A stretch of DNA of 64,000 nucleotides from Crambe crambe. Taxonomy: Eukaryota > Porifera > Demospongiae > Poecilosclerida > Crambeidae. Both the position numbers and the translations under genes were made by a program. This document shows, piece after piece, positions 49,638-62,904 of this stretch. The stretch is taken from NCBI GenBank assembly GCA_963924555.1, contig OZ004594.1, positions 5,115,563 through 5,179,562 on the forward strand, read 5' to 3'. Within the stretch, counting starts at the first letter, position 1, and each line of letters starts with the position of its first letter. The notes below the pieces were generated by a model, which did no database searches, was not told the DNA's origin, and was given only the letters and a program-made list of their open reading frames with translations.

Positions 49638-49719
49638 CCCCCCCCCCCCCCCCCCCAGGAAATTTTTGTGATTAAGGTGTCTGAGAAGCAATCTGGGGGG
49701 GGGGGGGGGGGGGGGGGGG
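49638..49719. repeat. C run and G run pair
   Basis: A C run (about 49638-49657) and a G run (about 49696-49719) face each other over some 40 nt and could pair, just outside the large inverted repeat. Confidence 0.6.
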
Positions 49720-49819
49720 TTTGGCATGTATATTGATAAAAAATTTTCTTACCATTAATTTTTTTTTGTGCAAGACAACAAGTGTTATCCAGAGATATGC
49801 AGGATGATATGCACTTCTA

Positions 49820-51303
49820 GTGGTAAACAAATTGCTAGTGTAGTTACCAGTAATTACTGCAATTACATCTTCCCTCATCAGTTCGCATACCTAATTGCAG
49901 TAGTTTATAATTGCACTCCTACTTCTAGAGATTCAGTGAATCTGTCTCAAAAAATATTGGTCCGGCCAAAGCCGGACTGGCCTTAATGGAGATTACCCCC
50001 CTGGCTAGCAACACAGTGTGTCAGGCTGACACATTCAGCACTCTTGAGTATAAACAAGTGACACTGGTATCATATCCTCTCACACACATTTAGACACTCA
50101 GTTTGATGCTCATGCAGGTTATAGTCATTGTCTTATATACCCCTCCCCTCCCCTAACTGAACCATGTGCTATAATATTATTACAAGCATAATAATAGCAC
50201 TGCTAACCACAAATACTTATACAATTGTGCTAAAATAACAGCTGCAACTCAGGAACTGAACATGGAAATGAGCCACTACATAATTTTGTTTTAGTTCATA
50301 ACCAGTCCAGAATTTCCAAAAGTATGGAAAAATGAAAGTATGAATCTTTTTATAAAGACTCGTTATAATTTTGATAGAAATTAGGAAGCTTCATAACAAC
50401 AAAATCATTTATATTCTGTTTACCAAAGATTGGGGACAGTTTTCATTAGGCAGTTCAAAATAAATTACTTATGTATAGCTACTAGTATACTTATTTAATG
50501 GATTTCTCTGCCCTGACAGAATTGAAATAAATTTATCCCAGTATAATATTGCTGTTTATCTTTGTATAGCTACTAGTATACTGCTGTTTAACTGTTTATT
50601 TTTGTATAGTATGGTATAAGGCAGCTAGAAATTAAATATTAGACAGTCACTTTTCTAGAACGGATTACACACACCAGGAATGAAGAATATTCTCGTGGTA
50701 AACAGAATATAAATGATTTTGTTGTTATGAAGCTTCCTAATTTCTATCAAAATTATAACGAGTCTTTATAAAAAGATTCATACTTTCATTTTTCCATACT
50801 TTTGGAATTTCTGGACTGGTTATGAACTAAAACAAAATTTATGTAGTGGCTCATTTCCATGTTCAGTTCCTGAGTTGCAGCTGTTATTTTAGCACAATTG
50901 TATAAGTATTTGTGGTTAGCAGTGCTATTATTATGCTTGTAATAATATTATAGCACATGGTTCAGTTAGGGGAGGGGAGGGGTATATAAGACAATGACTA
51001 TAACCTGCATGAGCATCAAACTGAGTGTCTAAATGTGTGTGAGAGGATATGATACCAGTGTCACTTGTTTATACTCAAGAGTGCTGAATGTGTCAGCCTG
51101 ACACACTGTGTTGCTAGCCAGGGGGGTAATCTCCATTAAGGCCAGTCCGGCTTTGGCCGGACCAATATTTTTTTGAGACAGATTCACTGAATCTCTAGAA
51201 GTAGGAGTGCAATTATAAACTACTGCAATTAGGTATGCGAACTGATGAGGGAAGATGTAATTGCAGTAATTACTGGTAACTACACTAGTAATTTGTTTAC
51301 CAC
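49820..51303. repeat. Large inverted repeat, two arms of about 606 bp
   Basis: Left arm 49820-50425 and right arm 50697-51303 are near-identical reverse complements (one difference seen near the outer end) around a 271-nt spacer. Parts of the arm also resemble 46360-46500, a diverged direct duplicate. The arm contains no real gene; frames across it are incidental. Confidence 0.75.
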
Positions 51304-51960
51304 ATCGAAATATTGCTGAAACTGCATAGAAATTCAGGGCTGTAGCCATAGCTATGTATGTGTTGTAGGAAAAGATAAGTCAGCTCACTTTTATGTGATC
51401 ATAAATATAATTATGTACGTAGGCAAGAAGTGATAGGGCGCCGTTGAATCATTAGTTGGTCGCCTACTCATGCTATACTCCTGAATCCTGTATTATAATG
51501 CCCCTGCACAATGTACTCTGGGGGAAAAATTGCTGTCCACACTCACCTCTAGCTATATGCAATCACACCCATTTTTTAAACCATTCTCAAAAATGCTCAA
51601 GACAATTATATAACTGAAAAGAGGCATAATTATGCATAGCTACATGTAGGGCCATATAAAATTATAATGAGTGTGTATAATGAGTGCATAATCATGTTGA
51701 TAATTATAATTATATGCAGGCACAGTGGCTTAACTTTTTTTAGGGACACATGCATTGGGAGATTATCCTCTCTCTCTTTGGAGGTGATTGCAGCAAACAG
51801 GGGACTTTACCTTGGATGCATTGAAAGGTGTCCAGATCTTTTTTATTTTCAAGGAGGGTTCTTTAATTCATCAGAGGTTCACTGCATGGTAGCTATAGTA
51901 ATGGTAGCTGATAGAATGCCTGGAATTTGAACTTTGAGCTCTGTAGTCTGCCAATGATCA

Positions 51961-51965
51961 ACAGC

Positions 51966-52007
<42 letters not shown>
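51961..52007. repeat. CAA microsatellite
   Basis: Run of CAA/ACA units, just upstream of the CpG-rich block at 52083. Confidence 0.85.
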
Positions 52008-52008
<1 letters not shown>

Positions 52009-52082
52009 CTTCTGAATGAGACCTAATGCAGCATGGTAATGAATGCATGGAATCACCAGATTACCTGTGGAGGGATCCCCGT

Positions 52083-52380
52083 GTTGAACTTTGCGCGCGC
52101 TTACGCGGATTATTGCGAAAAAAAAAAAAAAAAAAATTATTGCGATAAATCGCGTGCACCGCGAAGATACGCCTGATAGCGCGGGATTACGCGTTATTCT
52201 GGCCCCTATGGTGGCCGAGAAGGGTCACCCGCGACCGCTTCGCAAATATTTACTGCCGCCCGCGGTATCCACAATACCGCCAGCGGTACCCCCCGCATAC
52301 CGCCGGGCCCGCGGTTGGTTCCGGCATGCATAACAGATCCGGAGACCCTTTACCCAGTACCACGTGTCGCGCGCGATCGC
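52083..52380. other. CpG-rich block in AT-rich DNA
   Basis: About 300 bp rich in CG words (TTGCGCGCGCTTACGCGG, ACGTGTCGCGCGCGATCGC) with CCGC-repeated text (ATACCGCC, GCGGTACC). It contrasts sharply with both flanks and lacks a convincing protein frame. It may be an unmethylated regulatory island, an unusual repeat, or foreign DNA. Confidence 0.5.
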
Positions 52381-52394
52381 ATGAGCTGCAGATT

Positions 52395-52855
52395 ATTAAA
52401 AAATGGCTTCCAATAATTAAGTTAGTCGAGTACTGTGCTCCATAGTGTCTCCTTTTTACATCAACTCTTCCAAGGATTGATGAGTACGAAAGATCGTAGT
52501 TGGTAGAATTTGGAGTGGATTTATTCAGAAATCATAGCTGTAGCTTGAGTGGTTTGAGAGATATGATTGTCTAAGAATAATAATAATAATAATAATAATA
52601 ATACTAATAGAGAAGAAGAAGAATCCAGTGATTTACCTGTTTCTGAAACGGTAAGCTCCCTGGTCCTGAAACTTGGTCTGCACATTGTAGTATAGGCTCT
52701 AGTAGGCTGGATAATCATTCACAGTAGCTTTTGTTAAGTCTAAGTGGTGGAACTAGAATTTCACTTTTGTATTAGTCTATAGACGGCGTGCGCAGCCGTC
52801 CACGTCATCCCTACATAGAGAGAGCTACCTCTCTCTCTGATATTGCTTTATTGAT
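52395..52855 (-). repeat. Composite interspersed repeat, reversed partial copy
   Basis: Carries ATCATAGCTGTAGCTTGAGT, an AAT microsatellite (52570-52602) and the end AGAGAGAGCTACCTCTCTCT. It lies just before the repeat and unrelated DNA that replace the 5' part of copy C. Confidence 0.5.
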
Positions 52856-53488
52856 TTCTACAGCCTGGATAGTAAGCACTAGGCTTATCTAAGTGGATTG
52901 TAGACTCTTTATTAAGTCTTTGTGGTAAGCATTTACAGACATTATGAATAGTTACCAGACCTTTCCCTCCCCTTCCGTCTGCATAAAGGTCTGGCGCATG
53001 AGACTAGACAGCTGTTTGTTGCTAAGTGTTGTGGGCATGTTTCATTTGTGGGGTCAAAGGTCAATAGAATACGTATTAAATGTGACGTATGTATCCAAAT
53101 CTCAATTTGCATGAATAAGGGGTAAGCTCATTTCGCTCGCTAATGATTCCGGCACTGCACCTCAGCACTTTGGTGCCAAAGCAAAAATGTGACCATGGAT
53201 TCAAATTTATCATCAGACAGTTCAGCCATAAAACACTTTAGAATCAATCTATACCCTCTAGAGTATTGCATCTCTCCTTGTGCTCTTAATCAAGCAAGTG
53301 TAGTAGCCACTTAATGTATAGAAAATATTCCACAATAATAATACCCATTGCTTGACATTGTTCATTACTTAATAACCATCTCTATACAGCAATTGCACTG
53401 TAATTGCTTGCTAATGACTTCATTCTCATACATAATGTGCTGACAGTATTGTATTCATATAAGCTTTGTTTATAATATTCCATTAAAG

Positions 53489-56400
53489 ATTGCAAGGAAT
53501 GGCCAAACACTGTATCTTTGTATGGATAGAGAAGATAAAGAATGACCTTTCAAAATATATTGAAACCAGTAGACATAAGCTAATGGATAAAAGAGATGAA
53601 ATGGCAAGTCTATTAAGAGGTATGGTTATAATACCTTAGTGTATTATGATATGTAATAACAGAGTGAAATTTTGGTAACTTTAGACTCTGAAACAACTAT
53701 TACAAATGGACTTATAGCAATGGAATCTATATATGAGGTTTACAGAGAAATCATTGAGAGCTCCATGTCACATTCGCAAGATAGCAGATCACCAATAAAG
53801 GAAAAATTCAAAGAGAAGTATGAAAAAGATATGAAGGTATAATTGTAGTATTATGTACATCTTCGATTGAGCATGTAGCAGCTGTAGCTGGCTAAGTGAG
53901 CTAGAGTTCTTGAGTTTATAAGTACAATTATGGCTATTATAATTGAGGTGCATGCATTAATGATCATGAGTATTGATTATTACAAGTGATCACAAAGCAT
54001 AAAAAAGTTAATCTAATTAAATGGATAATATAGTGCAGCCTCATATCAAACCAAGCCCTACATTTATATCCACTGCCTATAGGTAGGTGGTGGAAATATA
54101 GAGCTTGCATGGTTTGATGGGGGAATAAAGCAGTTGGATTCTTCCACTAAAAACTGCCCACATGTCAGGTCAAAAATGATGTTATGAAAATTAGAGTTTG
54201 CATGACGACTGTTGACACCAATAGAATGTTTCATACCACACATGCTAATATGCATCCACATACATGCATCCATGTACCTACAAGCATAGAGTATAATTAT
54301 GATACAAAAAAGTTTGTTAATGAAAGTTAATTATAGGGATGACAAGTAGGGGAAGGGGTAGCTTAACTCTTTTTATTCATAAAACCTGCCATCCCTACCT
54401 AGCTATTTTGATTTGAGACTTCAGTTAAAATATCAAAGGGTAAATTTCAGCTGTATTCACCCCTTCTTTTTGATGTTTGACTTGTCATCCCTATATAAGT
54501 ATAATTATCTGTATTACATATTTTCATGCTTTATTTCAAATTTTCTTTGCTGCATGAGTGATAGCTAATGCAGTAGCGTAAACCATCATTGTCGACCCAT
54601 ACCTAAAGTCGACTATCCATTGTTGATCAAAATTATGGATAGAATCATTGTAGTAAACAGAGCCCGCCATCTTCCCAGGAAATGCAGCTGGTCAAGTGAA
54701 ATTAGTATAGCTATAAGATAGTGAAAGTTTGTACACTAACAGTGCACTAAAGACTTACAATGCACATGCTATAAGGCTTCAACGGTAAGGGGGTGACTAT
54801 TGAATCTTTGAAAATCATTGATGGTATTACCATAGAACTTCTAATTGAACATTGTTTATGTTTTTAGAATTCAGATCCCAAATCCAAAGTGGTTGGAGAA
54901 CTGAAGATGATAATGGAGAAATTTAAAGATAGTTCTATCAATGCTGAAAATTACGATCCTCATAAATTTGAAGAAGGTACTGTATAGTTCAATTGTATAA
55001 ATTCAGCACTAGAACTCAGTAACATAATACTTTCGCAGATGTGAATGCATTTCTTCATGAATTAACAGCAACCTTTAATAAAATCTGTTTCCCTGAGATG
55101 CTTCTGACTCGTAGTCAACAGTTGACTGTTGTTGCTGAGAAAATTTCATGGATGGAAGGATCAATATGTTCTAGAAGTGAACACTATGAATCTGTGAAAT
55201 CCAAAGGTACTAATATTTGACATCATTATGAAATAATTATGATAGAGAATTCTATTTTTGGTAGAATTTGAGGAGTGTATTCCAGTGTTTGAGGCTCCAA
55301 ACTTCAAGGAGGCCAGTGACAGGATTCCAGTTCCGTAAGGGTTAATTAACTTATAAAATTATACACTTATGTATAATTACTTAATATTATTTTTAATACA
55401 GGAATATATATATCACTTTATTGGAAAAGATAAAGGAGATGTGTCAGTAAGTTAGATTCTGGGCAGGCCCGCTATGGCTAAGGATGAAGATACCGATAGG
55501 CTTTGCCTGACTCGTTCTCTTTCTCACTGCTATCTTTGCTTTCAATACCAGCTGAATGCACAGAATATGCATGCGTGCATATGCACATCACATGTGCTCA
55601 TGCTTAATTCATTTTGAAAAGGGGGTTCAATCAAACACCCTGAACCACCCCTGGTTACTATAACATGACTGGCTCATATCAACTACAAAAATTAATGATT
55701 CCAGCTGCTAAGTCATTGTTTATTATTATTATTATTATTTGCATTACTTCAAGTGGGCGTGGTTTATTTGAAAAGGGTGTAGTTAGGCAAAAGTGGGCAT
55801 AAAAATTTCTGCATGCTAGCACACCGATTTTTTTATAACCTCTCTTTCAAAAACTCAGCATATTTTGTGGAGAAAGCTTGCATCTCCTATCCCAGAATAT
55901 TTAACCTGCAATCATGGCAATTATCCCCCCCCCCCCCCCCCAAAGATTAATTACTTGCAGTGAAGCAATGAATGGTGCCAAACAACATGGAAGTTCTAAT
56001 GCATGCCTTTGAACTTTTTATTGCTAGGGGAGCGATTCAGAAACTCAAAAAAAAGTTTTCTAGAACATCAACACCCCATGAAGATAATGATCCTGAAAAT
56101 AATCACAGTAGTGTTCCAAATGGTTGCCAAAATGAAATTCCAGTTGATTCTCATGGTAATGTACATGAACCGACTCAAATAGATGAAGTACCAGCAAAGT
56201 CAGAATCTGTTTCTGCATTGACACCAACTCCAGCCTTTCAGACAGACAATAGCGAAGCTCAACAAGTTGTAGAACAATCAACTATTGTAAGAGCCAACAC
56301 TGATTCAGAATCTTTAATAAGTGATGAACCAAAAGAATTTGAGAATGAGAGGTAAACAACTACATCATTTGTAATTTATTTTGTTGTTGTTCATGTCTAT

Positions 56401-59284
56401 TTATTTGTAATTTTTTAACAGGAGGGAGGGGGAGTGGTAACAGAAAATAACATTAAAGGAGGAAAATATTAATTTTCTGTTTATGGAAATAATTATGTAT
56501 GGATTTTCTCTCTTTACAATACTTGCAGTGAATCTGATGGTCCACTACCTGCATCATATAGATCTACTCCAACACCAAAAAAATTGGTGGCCTTTCAAAA
56601 AGCTATGTATGTAACTAGCTATAAACTTGCAATATTATGTCAAACAGTATGATTGTTAGATCAACCTCTTTTAACTAGTCTGTATAGTATTATTCAAAAA
56701 CCAGCACGCAGACATATACTGGCTACTTTAGTCCTTTATCTCATAATTACATTTTGTAGACAATAACTCACTGATGTACTACATGCACTATAGAGCTCTT
56801 TCACAGATCAATTGCGATAAATTGACCCCACCCGCGATGTACATGTTAATAGCAGCTCCGTACAGAAGCAATAAATAAATCACTCTAGTTCTTGTCACGC
56901 AAGGAGTAGCTTTTCATACCGAGGATATATCTTTACATTAGCAACTATAGCTGCAACATACTGAAGAATCATAACTTCTACTGCAGGTGTAGCTGAATTC
57001 ACTGTATAGCTGCCTATTCACTTGTACACCAGGACAGCCGGATATTTCAGTGTAACTTCCGTGTATTCTAAAACTATCCGTATAACTTCCGTGCAAGTCC
57101 ATAGTTTTCAGCAAGGGATCACGTGGTGAAAGAGCTCTATAGGTCCTGCAACTGGAACTTTTTACTGCTGCATGCCTTGTTAAAACAACTAGCTATTAGC
57201 TTTTGTGCATATTATATTCGATTCATCCTGCATGAATAGCTGATTGATTGAGCTACATAGCTACATATTAATTCATCTATATAGTTTTATACAGCTGGCC
57301 AGGTTCGTAATTTGTGATAATCACACTTTGTTGTTGTTGTTGTTGTTATTATTTTGTTTTTGTTTTTGTTTTGTTTGTTTCTTTGTTTATTTTTAAAGAG
57401 CTAAAAATTGCTAGCTATAATACAAAGGCAGGAAATTATAAAGCATGCATGAAGTGATCAGTTCAATTACTTAGTGTATTAAAGTGTGCAGAATTTTATT
57501 TTGTTTGCAATGCCCGGTAACCAGACGAGCTTATGTTTGTTTATAGGAGGCAGACAGAAGAAATAGCTAGTGTTGTGGAGAAATTGAGTGAAGAGATTGA
57601 TGCTTTAGTCAAACAATATTTTGAAGATTTTGAGAAATACGTACTTGATGTGAGTAAATTGCAGGGTATATAAAGCCAATTTTTCAGCATTATAACCATA
57701 AGAGTTCCTTTTGAACTCTTACAGCTGCATCTGGCATCCATATGTTTGTAGCTAGGTATTCCAAAATGTTCCCTTATTTGTGCAGTCATTAGTTAATAGA
57801 TAATTTTGGTGCTATGTGCAATTCTGTGTGCATGCATGGAATCCGATGTAGAAATGTACATGTGTACTTTAGGACTAGAAGAACTGAAGAGCTTAATTGA
57901 TTGAGCTACATAGCTAGCTACATATTAATTCATAGAGCTGAAGAAGTATTAATATCTTGACTTGCTATCATGCCTCAAAAAATTTTCTGCTCTGGATGTA
58001 ATCAAACAAGATATCAGTATTGCTATGATTTCTATGACTAACTTATCTTTATGCGCAGATGTATTGGGAAAGTTATTGTGACTCAGTCAAGAAGCGATTG
58101 ATGGACTTTAATGAAAAGTTCAACAATCGATTGAATGAACAGATAGAAGATCTGAAAAAGGTATAGCTATATCTATTGAAACTAATAGTATGCTAGATTA
58201 TCAGTTACTGCTCTCTAGGGCTTGACCTGGGTAATACTCACTCTGCTTTACGTAATCTATGTAGTAAAGACTGTGGAATTAGCTATATGTATAAATGGCT
58301 GCTGTTCCACCATACATAGGAAGCCATTAATGCTTACCACAGAGCACTTAGATAAGCCTATCCACCAAGCACCTACAATCCACTTATAGCCTAGAGCTCG
58401 AGCACAATTGGCAGGGCAGGACACATACGCCTGGGATATTTTAGAGTGTAAAACTTATTACACGAGTCAGCGTGAGATATGCAGAGTGGTCATGTGAGCT
58501 AGCTAGCTAGCTATAGTTCATGTGCGCACATGGGCCAAGATTTATTTTTGATGGGTGTGGTTTCATGGGTGTTTAAAGATTAGATAAGAAGTGTAGCAGG
58601 TTTATATCTCGCATGGTCTTGAAGTGATGTGAAAAATGAATGCTGTATTGGCTGCAGACAAGTAGCTACCTTGATATGAAAATTGTATGTGGTAGTCAAG
58701 TGGTGTGAGAGTTCAAGGGATTGATTATAGAAAGCAAGAAAGAAAAAAAGGATTTCAATGTGTGATAATTGTGGAATCTCATGTTAATTTTGTCTTGCTT
58801 CACTGCATTCTTGAGTTGCTTCTCTGCTGACTATGCTGTTTATATAGATACTGATAAAATTATTTGTGCAGTTGTGCTGGAAATTGATCACATACAAATG
58901 AAATTCACATAAAACCATGTATGATCAATTAGCTATCTACTTCTTCAGTACAGAAAGAAATCCCTAAACTGATAGCTGCCTTCATAAAGCTTCAGTCCAG
59001 TGACCAGCCTCTGTAAAGTCTCAGATTTGAGAACCTCGGCATGTGGTACGAAAAATGCTTCACTCACCTACCCCTATGCTAAACAAGTGTATTATACGTA
59101 ATAATACCCTATTTTATTATCAATCACGGCTAATTTTTAGGATATCAAACAGCTACTACAAGATATTGAAGCACATACAGCATTGACTGACCAGTGTAGT
59201 CATCTTAATTATTTGTTTGCTCAATTTAAAACAGTTGCAGAGAGATACAAACATAGCTTATCTAAAGTAGCTACAGCTAATTAG
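53489..59284 (+). CDS. Copy C: GTPase-less paralogue with eleven intact exons
   Basis: Exons: 53489-53619, 53685-53836, 54868-54976, 55039-55206, 55265-55334, 55402-55446, 56028-56351, 56529-56606, 57547-57649, 58059-58160, 59141-59284 (TAG). They match copy B exons 9 to 19 one for one. Their summed length (1426 nt plus the 2 nt needed from an upstream exon) is a multiple of three, so the whole frame is open for about 475 residues. No P-loop, DxxG or NKxD exon was found between copy B's end and here. Similarity to copy B continues only a short way into the intron before 53489 (AAGCTTGTTTA-like text) and then stops. A product could start at the Met in RLQGMAKHC (ATG near 53500) or be spliced from an unknown first exon. 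It could be a regulatory partner lacking GTPase activity, or a young pseudogene not yet damaged. Confidence 0.78.
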
Positions 59285-59750
59285 ATAATAATATTATTAT
59301 TGAACTGATTTATTTTAATTATGAGAGTGAAGAGTCATTCATGTACAGGCTGAAACAGTACATTGCATTAAGTAGCCATCTATTTTTAAAACTTAGTGCA
59401 TTATAATATGTACACTAATATACATTCAGAGGACATACAGGTCATTTAAATGTAGTTGATCATCCCATAAGCTCTTGGGGCTTCCCATGGCAGGCATTCG
59501 AATCTTGTTTGGAAGCTTCTGTTTTCAACTTAACTATTATTAATGTACCACTGAGAGATATGGAATACATCACATGTGGTAATTTATATGTATGTTGTAT
59601 TGAGCATGCTCACAATTCTATCACAATACATCATCTTATGCATATTCATGTTTTAGTCTGGTTTTAATGTCAGTCTGCAAAAAGTGAGTATTTTGATTAA
59701 GTTCTTGTTCTGGTGACCTGCGACATTTTGGCGATGAGGACGGGATCCTG

Positions 59751-60680
59751 ATGGCTATGCCTATGCTAGGAGAAATTGGGGCTTACAAACCAAGTGTAGA
59801 AGAGTGGCCCAACTACGTAGAGAGGTTTGAAGGGTTCTTGGATGCTAATGGGATCACCGAGGACGGAAAGAAGCGTTCGATTTTCATTGTGGTAGTGGGA
59901 CCCAAGTCGTACAATCTATTGAGGAACTTGGTAGCTCCTACCAAGCCCAGTGAGAAGACACTGGCGGATCTGCTTACAGCCTTGTCTAAGCACTACAACC
60001 CTATGCCATCAGAGGTCATGCAAAAGTTTCGTTTCAACACCAGAACCAGGAAAGAAGGAGAATCCATAGCAGACTACTTGGCTGCCTTACGTCACTTGGC
60101 AGAGTTCTGTAACTTTGGTGATACACTCGAGAAGATGCTTCGTGACCGGTATCAACAACGAACATACTCAGAAGAAGTTGCTGGCAGAGGCTATGAGAAG
60201 GCTTTAACCCATAGCCCAAGGGTCTGAGACTGCCACCAGGAATCTGAGGGAGATGAGAACTCCATCAACTGCCAAGAACCGGTGAACAAGACTGCTGGGA
60301 AAAAGCAGGATACCAATGTTACATGTCATTGGTATGGTGAAGCGGGATACCTCGCCCCCAACTGTCATTGCAAAGACTGGACATGTCAGAGCTGTGGCAA
60401 GAAAGGGCACCTAGCTAATGTACTAGTTGAGTGTGTTATCCCCATGGAAGTTGACACAGGTGCTGCTATGAGCATACACTACATACCCAGTCCCAGGTTT
60501 AAAGAACTTTTGGGTATAGTCACTGAGATTTTCCAAGGGGGGTTAGGAACTATGAAGGGATTTGAGGTTGCTCTCGAAGTAGATCCCTCATTGATACGTA
60601 TGATACTTCTAAGTACACCCATGAGTGTCCAGGAGCACTTGCTGTTATTGCCTGTACACTTGGTGTCGATTTAACACAAG
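59751..60680 (+). mobile_element. Broken Gypsy-type (Metaviridae) LTR retroelement fossil
   Basis: Gag-like frame (KPSVEEWPNYVERFEGFLDA, then ADLLTALSKHYNP), a zinc-knuckle region (CQSCGKKGH) and a protease-like DTGAA site. No reverse transcriptase, integrase or LTR pair was found, so it is a 5'-internal fragment. It is broken at about two or more places and looks moderately old. Confidence 0.65.
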
Positions 60681-61979
60681 CTTTGAACATTTTCATAGTG
60701 TGGCTGGCTATACCTCTATGTATGTAGTTGGACAATATCTCAGGACATTTTCTATACCAGTAAAAATGAACTTATTGTAGGGATGACTGACATTTGACAA
60801 CCTAATGATGAGTCATATATATCAACTAGTAAAGCATCTTAATTTGAAGGGAAGACTCACATGCAATTCACTATAATAGCATTAATTTTGACTTGAATCT
60901 AATGTAGCTAATACATAAAGCAAAAAGATTGTGATATTGCTTGATGTATACGGACTTATTGCAGTCCATTGGGTTTTAGACCCTAAGTTTACAAGCAAGT
61001 TAAGCTTAGATAAATTATTCTCAGATCCTCGTGTTGGTTACTCTCAGAATTACCTAAGATTCCTTTAGTAATAAAAATTGATGAAAAAAAATTCAATTAC
61101 AGTTATTCGTGGTTTAGGATCAGGACACTTCAGTTGGTCCAAAAGCTATTAACATTCACTGTTTCTTCTTCTCTCACATCTATCCTCACATTTACTTCAG
61201 AAGCTAGTCAGAATGAAAAGCTTCAATATCATCAAAATAAGATTCAGGCTTCCAGGTTCCATCTACAGAAGGAACAGAGAGAGCACTCAACCACAAGCCC
61301 CAAAGCTGAAAATGATATCATCATTGCAGTGTACAGTTTTTAAATTTCTGTCTGATTTTTTTTGAAAGAAGCATCCATTAGCTATCCCCAAACTACTTAT
61401 TCTTGGATTCTTTAGCTTGTCATCCCTACACCACCTTCATTCATTTAATGTTTTCTTTACTTGCTATTAGGTATAGCCAAGGTATGGCCAGACATACCTT
61501 GACTACCTAGGCAGCCCCAACAGATAATTCAGATAAATGAACCACTGCCTCAAGACAGAGTTTTAGGAGGACTTAATAGAGCTCTTATAGAAAAACTGCC
61601 TTCTGCTGGGGGCATAGCTACTGAGATAAAATTAATCGTATTCAAGCAATATTGAAGAAGGAGCCTTAAAATATTGTTTTTGTCACAAGGGAATAGTCAA
61701 ACAATGGTCTGCATGGTTAATTCCTTGTACAAGTTTTGTATGGTACAGGTACCTTTAGGACCCGCAGCTAGTAGTTATGTTCTCCATAAATACTACCTAG
61801 AGACTGTATCATTATATGGCTTCACCATCACCAGGTCATCTTGGTAGTCAATAATTATAATATGCAGGTATGAATAATGGTGTAGTCTAGTATATCTGTG
61901 TCCAAAGCCAGACGTACAGCTGCATGCTGAGTGATGATGGGTAGCTTCTGCTTGGAAAGATTCCAGCTTGATCAGTAGG
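60681..61979. other. Gap after the retroelement fossil
   Basis: AT-rich sequence. Some text (QIQASRFHLQKEQREHS-like frames near 61200) may be decayed retroelement or host sequence but shows no recognisable domain. Confidence 0.4.
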
Positions 61980-62545
61980 TGTTTTGTGACAAACCAATTT
62001 AGGGATCACAGGCAAGAACCCAAGGAAGGCATAGTGGATTCTTTCGGAGATCACTATGTGGGATGCGGTGATAACGGCCATTGCCACGATTCCCTTTGGG
62101 ACGTTCTCTTCTCTGCTGCCCAGTCAACTCCCCTTGCCCCTAGGAAGGAAATCCCTTCCCTCATTCCCAGGACCAATAGTCATCCAGCTGACATTTTCCT
62201 CCCTAATCGGTACAGAGGTAGTCCTGCTGCCCTAGACATCGCCGTCATTTCCACCCTGCAATCTTCTACCCTGCCTGGTGCCGCCAACACCGAAGGTCAT
62301 GCTTTACATGTAGGAGAGGAGAGGAAGATGGCTGCTCACATGAGTCCTGCCGAGCAGTAGGTGTATCTTTCGTCCCCCATGGTGGTCGAATCATTGGGAG
62401 GATGGAGCGAAGAGGTGTCCCTTACCATCAGCAGAATTGACCATCACCTGGGTCAGAGGACCGGCTCATCCCCAAAAATCACCCAGTGGAGAGGCAACCA
62501 AGCCAGTGGCTCAATCGTATGCCCATCACCTCTCCCTGGATTGAT
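61980..62545 (+). mobile_element. Non-LTR retrotransposon 3' fragment, same family
   Basis: The frame reads GDHYVGCGDNGHCHDSLWDV, LFSAAQSTPLAPRKE, then PADIFLPNRYRGSPAALDIA, matching the endonuclease-like C-terminus of the copies at 7940-12215. It then continues into a VVESLGGWSEEVS-type segment and ends near 62545 in T-rich, TTTG-rich DNA. The reverse transcriptase part is missing (5' truncated). It lies some 470 bp upstream of copy D, as the other copy lies just upstream of copy B. Confidence 0.65.
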
Positions 62546-62716
62546 GGAAGCATTTGCATTTTTTTTAATGTTTTTTTCTCTAATAATTAGCTATTAATCT
62601 ATGAATGTTTAGTATTCTTCAACTGTAACTTTACCCCAAGTTTATTTCACTTTGTTTTGTTTGTTGGTTTGCTTTTTGTTGTTTTTTTTGGTTTGTTTGT
62701 TTTGTTGTTGTTGTTG

Positions 62717-62840
<124 letters not shown>

Positions 62841-62904
62841 TTACTAATTACTTTTTCATAATCCACAGGTGTTAGCTCATTAACTGGTTAGTTAGCGCAT
62901 GCGC

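Noticed and set aside
51029-51349. Minus-strand 106-codon frame and its plus-strand mirror at 49768-49986
   Set aside because: The same frame appears in both arms of the inverted repeat and shows no domain or codon signal.
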